A stretch of DNA of 64,000 bases. Origin: Davidsoniella eucalypti (taxonomy: Eukaryota > Ascomycota > Sordariomycetes > Microascales > Ceratocystidaceae). The translations under genes and the position numbers were made by a program. The notes below the pieces were generated by a model, which saw nothing but the letters and a program-made list of their open reading frames with translations, had not been told where the DNA came from and searched no databases. The stretch is taken from contig RMBW01000044.1 in assembly GCA_004009845.1 (NCBI GenBank), positions 62,001-126,000 on the forward strand, read 5' to 3'. Shown here piece after piece: positions 38,068 to 52,149 of this stretch. Position 1 is the stretch's first letter. Each line of letters starts with the position of its first letter.

Positions 38068-39567
38068 TGGTGCGAAAAAGGGAAATGATAGTTAAGAAAA
38101 ATTAGTTAGTAGTGGCGTTGAAAGATGTGTTGGTAAGAAGGATATTGCACGGGAATGGTATATACTTCGGGTTAATCAAAGGATATTAGCTTAGGGTTAC
38201 GCTGCTATGTAACACCCTAATTGCGAATGGGTATTGGTTATGGTTCCTGTATATTTCTAGATAATTATCTCAATTCATGACTTGGTCTAATTTGGCTTGA
38301 CTCACTATTTTTATGTATCGTTGTGTAATCTCTGTCGTATCCAAATTGCTTCTTGTAGCTGTGCTTCCCATAGCACCTAACTCGGTTACGCCAAATTTAA
38401 AAATAAAATAAAAACTTCTTCGGAGTTAGGGGACGGTGTCGTCGGAGGACTTTATATCTGTCCAGTAACCAATTTAGCGTCATATGATCTTAGTGATTTA
38501 GGTAGACGTTGAATAGAATCAAATCAAGCCTTTAGATAGTGAAATACCCATAGGTAGATGTAAAAGAGAAATAAACAAGTTAAAAAATAGGCTTCAGGTA
38601 GCCGTAGGATATAGTGAAGTCAAGTTAGCTATCCGAGGGTTAAGGTGACAGATGTGAAGGCTCTCAAAGCGATAAAAGGGGTTAATCAAGAAGTCCACCA
38701 AGTATCGATAAGATTTAACTATTAAGTTGCCCTTAGAGGATTCATTACCTTAAAACTCCATAAGTGAGTCTAGTGTTGACTGCAGAATATCTAAACTATC
38801 TAGAGGGGTTTCCCAAGCATCACTTAAAACAACATACTTCAGAGCAGCTTAGAAATTGAGACGTTCACCAAACACATCTTTTAGAGATCTATCAGTCAAA
38901 AGTATGGAGGAAGATCATGAATATCTAGATTGATAGATCAGCCAATTTCATGCTTTATACTGATGTAGCTTGATAAGAACCAAGATACATGTAGTCTCTC
39001 TCATACGATTCGAAATCATGTTCTCTATCATCACCTTTTTGTAACTATTTCTGAGTCATGCCATTTTCCAGTCAATTGTTTTTATTGTTTTGAGAATCCA
39101 TGAATTCAGTTTCGACTGCTTGTCTTGTTTAAAATCGGAATAACCAAGTTTGTTATCGTAATATATCATTTGCTATGCTATGGGTAGCATGGATTGTCTA
39201 TCATGCTCTATTTTACTAGCTATGCCAAAGAATGACATGTTATTAAATGACATTCCTGGATAAATCATGCTTTCTATCTGCTTTCTACCCTTAATGATAT
39301 TTGAAAGGTCTTACACAGAAAAAAAGAAAAAAAAAGGTAGTAAGTGACAGACTCTTCGACTTCAAGAACACATCCGTTGTGATGATCATATTGCCTGGCT
39401 TCAATTGATCAAGAATACTGTCAATGACGCTATCCACCCCAGTGTTCTAGAAAGCGGAACCAACGACATAAGCGATTAGTAGAAGTGCTTGGGAGATATA
39501 CCGGAAACAAATAGGTCGGAGCGGTGTCTGTGTGACTCTTTCTCGCTCTTTTCTACGAGTCTTAGTA
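38068..39567. other. 3' flank between the six-exon orphan and sld2
   Basis: Two genes converge here across 1.5 kb of AT-rich DNA. It probably contains both 3' UTRs. An A-rich patch at 38398-38414 and another at 39319-39338 are the only notable features. No gene is seen. Confidence 0.5.
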
Positions 39568-41238
39568 CTATCTCCGACGGCGAAATTTGCTATTGAAACC
39601 CGGCCCACCCTTTGCTCCGTGATTTCGTAACTTGAGTCTCTTGAAATTTGCATGTGATAGAGCCGTGGACTTGACTTTACGTCCTGGTTTCTTAACTGTC
39701 GATTCCTCTCCATCCGCTTCTTCGCCCGCCTTGGACGATTTCTTACTGGACGATGCCGCCGCCTTCTTCTTCTTGGTTTTGGTCTGTGGCGCGACATTCT
39801 CGTCATTCTCATTGACGTAGTCGCCGTCGTTGTCTGGCGGTGGTAGGTCTGTGTAGGTGTCAAGTACTTGTGTTTCGGGTATAACTTCGTTGTCATCTTC
39901 AGCGTTGGTCGTGTTAAGGTCGCTAGGCCGCTTGTAGATTATGGGCTTGATGTTGATCTTGCGCGTTGTGCGTTTTGGCATCCTCTTCTTGAACTGGCGC
40001 ATGGGGCGACCACGATCAAGCTGTTCTTTAACAGGCTCATCCAAGTCATTTTCATCATCAAAGCCGGATAGGAAGCGCCTTGTAGGTTGACTATCTTGTA
40101 TGACTTCTTCTTCCTCTTCTCCTTCTTCTTCTGGTCCTGCTTCACCATCAGTGGCGAGGACATTGAGAGGCTGTAGAGGTTTACGCCCAAACTTGGGTGG
40201 TGATATATGAACCGGCTTTCTGGGTAGATCGTCAAATTCGCCTGTTTCCATTTCGCGCATTGCCTCCTCATCATCCTCAAACGCCTCCTCTTCCACCTTC
40301 CTCAAACCGGCCACCAATGAGCTCAAACTCTTAGCGAACTGTGGACGCCCTATGCGCGTCGGTCGTCTTTCAGGCGAGAGATTGTTTCCTGATTCATCGT
40401 AGGCCATGTGTGCTGTGCGGCGCTTCAAGAATGCTGGTGTGCTGAAGTCCTTTGACACTGACTTTGGCGTTGCCCCTAACGCTGTACTACCAGACGGGGG
40501 CGCCAGCTTTTTTGTTGGTGTCAAAAAGGAATCGAGCAGCTGACGCTTTGATGCCGACATAGGTGTACGGGCCCGCGAAAATACCGAGTCATCATCGTCC
40601 GTGTCGTCGAGTTTCCGTTTTTGTGGCGTGGAGAGTTCCGCGAACCGGGCCTTGGAGGGGCTTTGAGCTTCATTATCGCTCATTAGATCGAAGAGGCCAA
40701 GGACGCGTCCGTCTCGTTGTGGTGTAGGACCAATAGTTGACGGAATTTGAGGACTGGCTGCCAAACGGTTCATTGTAGGCGTCATAAAGTCGGGTTGTGC
40801 TATGCGACTGCTAGTTGGCGTTTCGAAATGCTTGACTCTGCTTTTGGACGGAGTAACAAACACTGCATGTTTTTTCCGCTTAGACGGTGACGAAGAATGG
40901 GGCTCGGCATTGCGAGATTTTGATGCTACTTTTCCATGACTTGATTTTGGCCGTTTGCCAGACAAGACATCTCGGACATTATTATATTGCTTGTATCTCG
41001 CAGCTGTTAATTGCATTTCATGTTAGCCCAATGTGCTATTTGCAACCGAAAGGACATCTAGTGTATATTGTATTTAAACACAGACTGGCGTACCGATGTC
41101 CGGGTTAGCCTTGATGGCATCCCGAGACGGCTTCTTGCCGTAGTTATTTTTAGAATAATCGGCCTCCCAAGACTTGAGTTCAAGTCTAATATCGGCGCAT
41201 TGCTTCTCGAGCTCGTTACGTTCGGTCGCGTCTAGCAT
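39568..41238 (-). CDS. sld2: DNA replication initiation protein Sld2 (Drc1), 526 aa
   Basis: Sld2 is phosphorylated by cyclin-dependent kinase, then binds Dpb11 and helps load GINS/Cdc45 at origins. Exon 1 is 41238-41094 and exon 2 is 41003-39568, with a 90-nt phase-1 intron joining KANPDI to AARYKQYNNVRDVLSGKRP. The N-terminal pattern ELKSWEADYSKNNYGKKPSR followed by the KYKQYN-LRDVLSGK-like segment is the hallmark of fungal Sld2. Many S/T-P sites follow, including TPSKSR, TPTSSR, TPTMNR, TPQKRK, TPMSASKR, TPTKK and SPERR. This fits multisite CDK control. The C-terminus SHANFKRLKLRNHGAKG with a basic end is also typical. The frame runs a little upstream, but the first ATG is at 41238. A possible MCB site lies about 310 bp upstream. 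Confidence 0.88.
41004..41093 (-). other. Intron of sld2
   Basis: This 90-nt intron has donor GTACGC and acceptor TTAACAG, with a GGCTAACA branch-like site. It restores the conserved I-AARYKQYN junction. Confidence 0.85.
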
Positions 41239-42175
41239 GTTATTAAGTAGATACACTCAATGGCCAGTACGATTTGGTCCGCCAATGACAGTCAGACTCG
41301 AGCTGTAGAGGCGATTGAATTTTCTAGGGCCCGGTTTGTCGTTCGATGATATTCGTGATGCGCCAAATCTGATGGTAACCGGGATACAAAGAAACGAGAG
41401 CGACGAAGTAAAATCAAATATATGTAATTGGGCTTGCTGTTTGTTGTGTTACCGGAACGTTGCAGGAGATAAGAAAGAAGCCCAAAACGACATCCAAAAT
41501 TTTAAGCAAGCTCTCAAACCGGCGTAAATTGATTTCTTTTTCTCAAACGCGTCTTGGACGCGCTTCCTATTTTGGCCCCCGGTCGCAAAACAAAATTGCC
41601 CCACATGTCTCACTTGCCTGGGGGCAACCACCTCCGAGTGTAACAGACCCACTTATGACTTCAATCAGCGTGGAAAGCACTTGCTCTTGTTGATCAAGAA
41701 GTCTACAATGGGTCATATTCACAAGGGCTAACCTCGGAAAACAAGATAATATGAATAGTAACAATACCGTCCGTCTGCTTTGAGCACGAGCAACGCCAAA
41801 AAGTTATGTACACAATGGTTTCATAGATTTACCTAAAATATGCACACCATAGTGCCTATCATGATATAACATCGTACATACCAAACATGCTACGAGTTCA
41901 AGGGAACTTACACCAGTAGCTGAGAAGACAATAACTCAACTTATAAAGAAGCGCAGTGTTGCACGTTTATACGCAAGCCCGATTTCAATATATCAGTGAT
42001 AGAAAGCACTTCGATCTCCGCAATAACACATATCATCTTATTCGTTTTGCTATAATATACTTCTCTCACTTCTGATGAAGCTTAAGCAGTCTTTTAAATG
42101 ATAGCCATACATGAACTTACATATGCCATTAGTATTCACATCTTCGCCGTGTTTGAGGATACCTGAGAAGACGAT
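41239..42175. other. sld2 promoter and spc34 3' flank
   Basis: This 937-bp gap lies between the start of sld2 and the stop of spc34, both on the minus strand. It holds the MCB-like pair at 41547-41563. The short open frames on either strand are not credible genes. Confidence 0.5.
41547..41563. promoter_or_regulatory. MCB-like element upstream of sld2
   Basis: A perfect MluI cell-cycle box ACGCGT (41547-41552) is followed six bases later by ACGCGC (41558-41563), 310-325 bp upstream of the sld2 start codon. MBF binds ACGCGT at G1/S genes in yeasts. Sld2 is a replication protein, so the position makes sense, but a 6-bp match can arise by chance. Confidence 0.4.
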
Positions 42176-43048
42176 CTACCATCTATCATTTCCCATCGCT
42201 TTCAACCCACCTAAGTCCTTCTCCATTGTTCGTAGTCGCTCCTGTAGATCTCGCTTCTTGCGATCCAACTCCCTAACTTCTTCTTCCTCGGCCCTTAAGT
42301 CGTCATCCGTGATAACCGCACTAGCATCTCCATCTTCGCCATCATCATCCTCTTCTTTTTGCCTCCCCTCATCTTCCATCCAGTCACGATTCATCGCCTC
42401 TAGCTGCAACGACTGTTCCGCAACCTTATTCTCATAATACGCCATCGTATTTGCCAAGCTCGCAAATTTATTCCGGATCTCTGCAATACGTTGAGGCGCA
42501 CCAGACAGCATATACACCGTGCACAACTTCTCCGCGCCGCACAATAGAACCTCTACATCAACGTCGCCGCCCCCAGCGCCCGACCGGGAACTTGCCGTCC
42601 CTCGCTCACCACGACGCAACTTATCGTGCAATTCGCCACCGAGTACGGCTGCTACGGCGGTGTTCCGATGCGGGGCGGCACGCGATGTCGGTGGACCTGT
42701 GGTTACTTCGCCGGAGGCTACATTGAAGACGGTCTGGCGCCGCGCTTTGGACGGTGCGCTGGGCTCGGGTTCGATAGGCGTAGGTTGTACGGCTTGTGGC
42801 TTGGTTGGCGGTACACTGAAGAGAGCCCGTTCGTGTGGTTCCGTATCGCGGATGAGCGAAGTTATATCGTGGTTAGAAAGTAGGGCGTTGGTGAAGATGC
42901 GCGGAGGGGGAAATCTGGACGATTAATGAGTTAGCGCTGGCCTGTTCCTTGGGTTCGTATTATTAGTCCAAACATCAACGCACGGAAGCGAATTTATGCC
43001 TTCACAGCAGAGTTGGATTTGCTCTAGATGCACCGATAAGAAGGACAT
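42176..43048 (-). CDS. spc34: DASH/Dam1 complex subunit Spc34, 267 aa
   Basis: The DASH complex forms rings on spindle microtubules and couples kinetochores to them. Exon 1 (43048-42984) encodes MSFLSVHLEQIQLCCEGINS plus LP. Exon 2 (42914-42176) continues with FPPPRIFTNALLSNHDITSL and RDTEPHERALFSV, the characteristic N-terminal signature of fungal Spc34. The 69-nt intron (donor GTGCGT, branch GCTAACT, acceptor CGTCCAG) splits the proline codon. The C-terminal half is coiled coil: FASLANTMAYYENKVAEQSL, then an acidic linker, then VRELDRKKRDLQERLRTMEK. The length is normal for the family. An annotation using only the longest open frame would miss the first 22 residues and the conserved signature upstream of residue 120. 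Confidence 0.88.
42915..42983 (-). other. Intron of spc34
   Basis: This 69-nt intron has a GTGCGT donor, a GCTAACT branch site and a CAG acceptor on the minus strand. Joining across it gives SLPFPPPRIFTN, which is conserved in the family. Confidence 0.88.
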
Positions 43049-44100
43049 TGTGATCAATAGAAAATGTCGCTATTTGTTTACAGTAAAAATACAGCATCAA
43101 AAGCAAACACGTAGGCCGTGGAAATCGCGCGATTGGTTTCCAGTATCTACTGAGAATAGTTTGTGCGCCTGTTCCAGGTAATATCAAAGCATTTAGATAT
43201 GACTTCTTCAGTAACTGTTGTAATTGACGAAAGATCTGGGATCTTGTATATGGTCGCGATTCCAAACCCATGGTGTTGAACCACTGAAAACACCACCTAT
43301 TGCTTATCGATAGGCAGCTACAGGGACCCCACCCACTATAATTCAACCATATAACCCGGCTCATGTTAAGATCGTCACGGGCTCTCGACTTTCCATCTCG
43401 CCAAATCTGTATCGGTTTAGTACGACCTTAGGATATGTTTTATCTGGGGTTCTTTTTCGAAATTCATTTTCATTGTGTTTTTACGAAATCCTATAATTGA
43501 AATTCTATATGAATTGCCACATGGTCATATAATCCAGGCAAAGAGAATACCCAAAAATATCCAGTGTACAACAGAAATAATAACATTGGCTTTTTTTCTT
43601 TTCAATTTTATTAAGGTGGAAATGGAGCTCTTGATAGCTATGTAGCACCTCGGTACCTAGATACACACAGCCCCATTGGTAATATTTAACTGGGACGTAA
43701 AATCAAATAACAAAATATCTCTCGTTTGAAAAATAATCTTGTCTGTATAAAACCAAGGGTAAGGGATCATGGTATTATAAGGTATATATTTATATATGTA
43801 TGTGTAATAAGATTTTCGGTTGTAAAAAGCGTGCAGTGATGGCAGGAAATCATCGTCTATAACGAAACAGGGTCCAAAAGAAAATGAAAACAAAACAACA
43901 CCGACAAAAGGAATAGGAATAATAACAGGGGAGAAAGAGATATACATGCGTAAATGTCAAGATATTGTTAGTCGAAGTATGGCCGAGTGCTGAAGAAAAA
44001 ACTTGGCATACGTGAAACCCCCCCCCCCCAAAAAAAAGGCCGATACATTATGGCGTTGGTAGCCTCCAACAAAAATAGAATTGCCCGTCATCAGTGCAAG
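43049..44100. other. spc34 promoter and 3' flank of the acidic orphan
   Basis: This gap of 1.05 kb holds no gene that I can support. It contains an A-tailed dispersed repeat at 43590-43673 and a C12/A8 double homopolymer at 44018-44037. Confidence 0.5.
43590..43673 (-). repeat. A-tailed retroposon-like fragment
   Basis: On the minus strand the body runs from GTGCTACATAGCTATC through GAGCTCCATTTCCACCTT into an A-rich tail that ends in AAAGAAAAAAAG. The plus-strand hexamer CATTGG flanks it at 43584-43589 and 43674-43679, which is too short to prove a target-site duplication. The body matches the plus-strand copy at 48153-48214 over about 33 bp with few mismatches. Confidence 0.55.
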
Positions 44101-45237
44101 CTATAGTAATACGCCATTATTGCCTTCAATATCAAAGTCGTCCAATTCATCGTCAGATCCAACTTCCATAATTTCGATGCCATAATATGGAAGCTCACAG
44201 TCTAATGAGTAGTCGTAATGCTTAGCTTCATCGTCAGTGTCCGGCTCCTCGAGTTCTGGTATAAGGTTTGACTTTGACTCTGCCGAGCCTCCGGTTCTCC
44301 TGTCCACTCGGCGCCGTGTGCGGCGATCGCCGGCTAAGCCGCTCTCGGAAAACACAGAGCAGTTTTGGTACTGAGACTTGAGATCCTCAATATCGGTATC
44401 ATCCCGGTCGCTAAATGGTCGCTTTCCTATGCTACTGCCATGGCTTAAACGAGTGCGGCGTCTGATCTCGTTTTGTCGTTGGTAAAATAGCTCGGCTTCT
44501 TCCATTTCAGATTCAGAATCGTCAGTCACTCCCACGTTCAAGCTATCCAAGCGATCGGCCATGTCGTGGACTTGGAGATTGCGAGGCCGGGACCTGCTTA
44601 ATGCGGGTACCTGATGTTCTTCGACGCTAGACGGTTTGATATGTATTGATGCAGTAGCAGTTTCGGTTCGTATTAACTCGGTTTCGCTCATGACTTCTTC
44701 CACGTCAAACGGATTGCAAGCTTCCACTTGCACAACTGAAATGGCAGGTGTGCTTTTGGAGTATGTTTGACGTGCAAAGTGTTCTTCAATGGGCGATTCT
44801 GAAAGGTTGCGATTGCGACGTTTAGACTGTGGGAGGCGACGCTTATTGGACCTTTGGCTGGCATCAGCATCGTCAGAGCTAGCGGACTGCAGACTATCAG
44901 GCTCATCAACCTCGGATGCTGACTCTGCTGACGCGTGCAACGAATGTGGTGATATCTCCTCGTATGAGCCACGGGTAAAAACGGACTGTATATATACAGC
45001 ATCCCCTTTGCTATTGGGTGTGGTTTGGCCAAGAGCGGCAACGAGAGAAGCGTGGGAAGCCAGTACGGGCTTCTCAGGTGGGAGGTCATCAACGAATTGT
45101 GGAGGATAGTCGTGGCAAAGCGCCGATGAGACTTGCTGAGCAATGGAATGCATCGGCGTAAATGATGCTGGTGTGGGAGGGGGTGAATCGACAGGCGGAG
45201 GCACGTTCCTAGCAGGCCGGTGGGAAGATCGGGACAT
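44101..45237 (-). CDS. Unrecognised acidic, low-complexity protein, 378 aa
   Basis: A single uninterrupted frame runs from an ATG at 45237 to the stop at 44101. The N-terminus is Pro/Ser-rich (PPPVDSPPPTPASFTP). The middle has basic, potentially nuclear-targeting stretches (KRRLPQSKRRNRN; DRRTRRRVDRR). The end is very acidic with many Asp and Glu, including EVGSDDELDDFDIEG. SP and TP dipeptides suggest phosphorylation. No enzymatic domain or membrane segment is seen. The composition suggests an intrinsically disordered nuclear protein, but that is inference. I do not recognise the family. Confidence 0.65.
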   Translation of the reverse strand: MSRSSHRPARNVPPPVDSPPPTPASFTPMHSIAQQVSSALCHDYPPQFVDDLPPEKPVLASHASLVAALGQTTPNSKGDAVYIQSVFTRGSYEEISPHSLHASAESASEVDEPDSLQSASSDDADASQRSNKRRLPQSKRRNRNLSESPIEEHFARQTYSKSTPAISVVQVEACNPFDVEEVMSETELIRTETATASIHIKPSSVEEHQVPALSRSRPRNLQVHDMADRLDSLNVGVTDDSESEMEEAELFYQRQNEIRRRTRLSHGSSIGKRPFSDRDDTDIEDLKSQYQNCSVFSESGLAGDRRTRRRVDRRTGGSAESKSNLIPELEEPDTDDEAKHYDYSLDCELPYYGIEIMEVGSDDELDDFDIEGNNGVLL

Positions 45238-45979
45238 TATGAAATCAAAGCAAATGGATGGTGCGTTACGGAAAGGTAGTAGATATTGAAAGTACAGTAT
45301 ATATCGGCGCTGATAAATACCGAAAGTTACCGGGAAAGGTCAATCCAGAAACGATGGGTCAGTCAGCAATGTCGGGTCAGCTCTTAAAGACTTCTCTTGT
45401 TCAAAGTAGGGCGGATTATGGCCAGGCAAGACAGCCACGAATGATTTTATGACAATGGGCTTGGTCAGATTTTCCTCGCAGCTGTCGCTCGGGCGTCTAA
45501 GATTTATGATGCTATGCGACGTGGGGTAAACTGCCAGGAATGGAGGGGTATATAGATCACAACACGCCGGCAGCTTAAGTCAAAGCTGAGGAGCAATGCA
45601 CGGCGTACCAATTGGTCGATTATACGGCGAGCCAGTGGATAGAGCAGATCTCGGCTAGCGGTTCACACGTGGCGAGAGAGCGAGAGAGCAACAAGGCGAT
45701 GGCGGGAGGCGGGAGGCGGTCGAGATCGTGAGTGTGGTTTCGAGACGAAAAAACAATGGACGGTAGCAGACGATCTTGAGACCCTTTAAGATAATTCAGC
45801 AGAGTATATTAACAGCTCAACATGCAAAGCAATGCACTGATATATAGCAGCAGTCAGCCGTAAAGTAATTGTGATTTAGACAGCGTGAAGAAGGCTAGGA
45901 AGACGACAAGCGAGCGGCGGGGCGGGTGATGGAAAGCCTGAATATTTATATAAGCGCGTGCCAGACAGCAGCAGCCAAC

Positions 45980-46001
45980 AAAAAAAAAAAAAAAAAAAAA
46001 A
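45980..46001. repeat. 22-nt A homopolymer
   Basis: An uninterrupted run of 22 A on the plus strand, preceded by GCAGCAGCCAAC. I could not find convincing flanking duplications, so it is listed as a simple repeat. Confidence 0.9.
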
Positions 46002-46305
46002 GGATGCCAGTAAGTGGCAACTCAAAGGTTGGTCAAGAGAACAGGCTGGAGGACACTCTGTAGTATGTACGTACATACAATGATAGCCCGCAAAGATAGC
46101 ACCTAGTCCAGGGCACTGTTGTCGTCCTCGAGCGGCATGTGGTGCGAGCGATAGAGCGCTGGTGGTAACAGTGCAACAGTGAACCGATACAACTAGTCGT
46201 GTATACGACTCTATACCATGCAAGGCAGGGCGATTGTAATTGGTGACTGGTGCTGATATTGCCAGGAGCCAGCACCATCAGTCTTTTGTTTAAAACACAC
46301 GAATT

Positions 46306-46652
46306 AGGCCTGTATTCTACAATTTCTAGATTACATTCAGTTATTACGACTACTGTAGCTCTGTTCTAGTTATTTGGCTGACCAACTAAAGGACCCTCGG
46401 TTTCCCAAAGGCCGGAGACAGCGCACAAAAAGGCGGTGATGCGTGCTGTTGCAGTTGCATTCATAGTTGCTGCAAGATATAGTCACAGTCGTAACTGCAG
46501 AATACAGATGCAATGCAAATGCAGGCATTGGAAGGATGCCTGCTTACAAGTGCAGGAGCGACAGCAAAAATCCAGAGCGGAGCCAGTTTTGTTTATTTAC
46601 ATATATGAACCATGTCCGGAGGCAGGAGCTGCAGATCAGGCCTGTATTCTAC
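46306..46652. repeat. 15-bp perfect direct repeats 332 bp apart
   Basis: AGGCCTGTATTCTAC occurs at 46306-46320 and again at 46638-46652. The 317 bp between them is more GC-rich than the flanks and rich in TGCAG. The spacing would suit a target-site duplication around a short insert, but there is no A tail and no terminal inverted repeat. Confidence 0.6.
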
Positions 46653-48142
46653 GTACCATGATATCGCCAATACTTCGGTCAGAACAGCTTGCTTTACTTC
46701 GCTTGGCCAATCGCCGGTCTTTCAAGTGGTTCAAAAAGACCCGGAACGGGTCTGGGCTATAACTGGTATACTTGGGACGCATTAGCCTGATAAAAACCGC
46801 TGCAGCTGCTGCTATAGGAAGAAAACACCTAGTACGATACATGCGGCCTGCATGCTCCCGTTAACTATGTGTCTATCCGCCTCAATGTAATTTTTACTCG
46901 GACGCCTCTTTGCTCCATCTGTATACACGTTGCATACATATCTCTCTCTTTAGTGTGCATAGCGTCTTCCGCCTCTTCGTCTTAGTCATCTATGCCCTGA
47001 TCTTCTATATAATGCCATTTTAGTTCAAAAATGCAGTCGTCAGAGTTTGGGTCTCGAAATGTCTATCGCTTGCATATGCGCAAATTGACAGTATTGAACA
47101 CGCTAGTTTGTGAGCTTACTGTCTATGTCTGAAGGAGCGTCGTCGGTGGTTTTCGACCCTCAGCTAGACCAACTTCGATACGCGAAGGGCGAACAATAGC
47201 AGACAATAGAACCTAGAGGCCCCAGTACATGTAGTGGAGAAACGATTGATGCATCCAGCAGGTCCAGCCAGGGCTGTCTAAGCGGTGTAGTTGTATGTAT
47301 GTGCAGATGTTTTAGCACTGGCTTGCGACTACAAATATCCATTTGGAATTCCAATCTTGTTCCAATCTTGGCTAGGTAGGGCTATAGTACCGCGAACAAG
47401 CTGTCTAATTCGATCAAACCAGAGCCTACTAGTTACTTTTATGGCCATCCCGGCAGTCGTCTATTTTTACAGTCCTCTATTCTATTTAATACTATGTATA
47501 TCTCGATCTCCTTCTTCCATAGACCACTATAAATTTTACTGGTATATAAGGTCTTCGCAAGTAAGAGTAAGGATCTAGGCTATTCTGAAGCCATGTAATT
47601 TTCTCGCATTTCTAGTTGTATAGTTTTCTTTGTCCCCCATCTTGGGCAGCAATTCTAAGATTTCACGTCAGGAGCCAAAGGGATCGGCGTATAGATGCCG
47701 CCTACAGTAGGAACAACGAAAACTTCCTTCATTCACAACTTTGTCTAGAGTGGCTAGAATGTTCTTTAAATCCAATGACGACAAACACTAACTCAAGTAG
47801 GGTTATCTGTACAGCATATTTGTTGTTGTATATCCAGTTGTAGCGTCCTGATTTGCATTGTCGCATTGGCCTTGAAGACGTATGCCATCTCATATATGAT
47901 TATCATATTATAAGCATATAGATTAATAGCATCACAAGATTGTATTGAAGGGCAAACGGACTATTGCCATGTTTCTACAACGCCGTCACCGATAAATCCA
48001 GTTGCGTGTAACATAGTGCACAATGTATCTTCCTGTCATGCATTAGATCGTACTCAAGCCCCCATGTTCTTAGCGGCTCAAGACATATTTCAAGATGCTG
48101 TTGATACTAATACATATTACGAAAGACTAATCATATTCTTAC

Positions 48143-48224
48143 AACTCTCCTGTGCTACATAGCTATTAAAACTCCATTTCCACATTGATAAAAATGAATT
48201 TAAAATGAAAATAAAACTCTCCTG
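48143..48224 (+). mobile_element. Short A-rich retroposon-like insertion with 10-bp direct repeats
   Basis: A 62-bp body (48153-48214) is bounded by AACTCTCCTG at 48143-48152 and 48215-48224. It reads TGCTACATAGCTATTAAAAC, then TCCATTTCCACATTGATAAA, then A-rich sequence. The body matches the minus-strand copy at 43590-43673. It looks like the 3' end of a SINE or LINE truncated during insertion. Confidence 0.6.
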
Positions 48225-49373
48225 GCGCTAAAAATGCTATGTTGGATGTCAAATTGGCGCTAATCACTTGTTAGGCATGGCGTTGCTCGACGAAAAAATG
48301 GCAAAGCTGCATAGTGTGTTGCAAAGTTACATCGATGCCACACACATAGAGTCAAAAATATGTTAAAAAATCGGAAAAAGCAAGAAAACTTCAACAGGCG
48401 AGTAGAGCTAGTTACCCCTCTTTTGTCCCTTATTGTCAAGATATTCCAGTAAATCTACATAGCTATATATAACACTCTTTGAGAAAGACACTGCCGTGAT
48501 TTTACAGTCTAAACGCCCACTATAATCATTTCATATAATGAATATCGTCGCTTTTCTTTTTGGAAATCCATCCGTACGAGAGTATGACTTTTGTCCTCAA
48601 CATTTCTACAGATATATACCGTCACGATTTATATTTGTCGGCTGGTCTTGAGATTAAATATACAATTATAGGTTTGGTCTTTTCATAGAGAGATTAAATT
48701 ATTAAACTATAAGTAGTTAACTAACTAGTTACATGTAATTAATTATAATTGAAATGCTTAGAAAGTGAACTGTTAAATTGGGTTTGTACTTGTCTTGATA
48801 GATATATTAGAAGATATTGAACTCGTGTAAGTAAATAGCTAGATGTCGTATAATATGAATTAATTCTCATATTGTCTGCTGTTCAAAATTGGGGGTTTTT
48901 TTTTAATTCATTAACTAATCTTATGGAGCTATTTCAAAATTGTTAATTAAGTGTATTGTAATAGTAATTGGATATCACACACTCAAAAGGGTTATATAGG
49001 GTTAACCATTCAGTGATAACTAGGAGGCGAAACACGTGATAGAATGGTGGGCCAGCGCGTAGTCAAGTCGCGGCGTAACCTCGCAAGGCGTCAACGTCAA
49101 GCCTTCTCCATTTTCACCATCGCAAAAAACGTTGTTTCATTTGGAATATCTTCGTTGGCGAGAGTATCATTATCCAATCATCATTTTATCTGAAAAACGC
49201 ATCGATAATACTCGTGTATTGAATAGTATCTATAATCAACAATTTAACCTAATTTTATCTTTCTTTTATCTTTCCTTCTCTACCTCCCGCACCAGGCGGA
49301 TATTCCTAGCGCAAGCGCATCACTGATATCATTAAATTCCAGTCGCAAAAACCACAAGTAACTTTTATTCAAT

Positions 49374-52149
<2,776 letters not shown>

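Larger units (their letters stand above)
45238..49373. other. 4.1-kb gene-free region
   Basis: No credible gene is present. It holds a 22-nt A run at 45980-46001, a 15-bp direct repeat pair at 46306 and 46638, and an A-tailed insertion with flanking direct repeats at 48143-48224. An exceptionally AT-rich stretch covers about 48640-49000. The last 300 bp should contain the TAF12 promoter and leader. Confidence 0.55.

Noticed and set aside
38349..38420. Possible further A-tailed insertion with CTTCTT flanks
   Set aside because: A 6-bp flanking repeat in AT-rich DNA is easily random, and the body does not clearly match the other copies.
45590..45675. tRNA-like stretch with AGTGGATAGAGC and GGTTCACAC
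   Set aside because: The words resemble A- and B-box fragments, but I could not fold a cloverleaf with acceptor and anticodon stems.
46436..46762. 108-codon plus-strand frame between the 15-bp direct repeats
   Set aside because: It overlaps one of the repeats and has no recognisable motif. It is probably chance in a slightly GC-richer patch.
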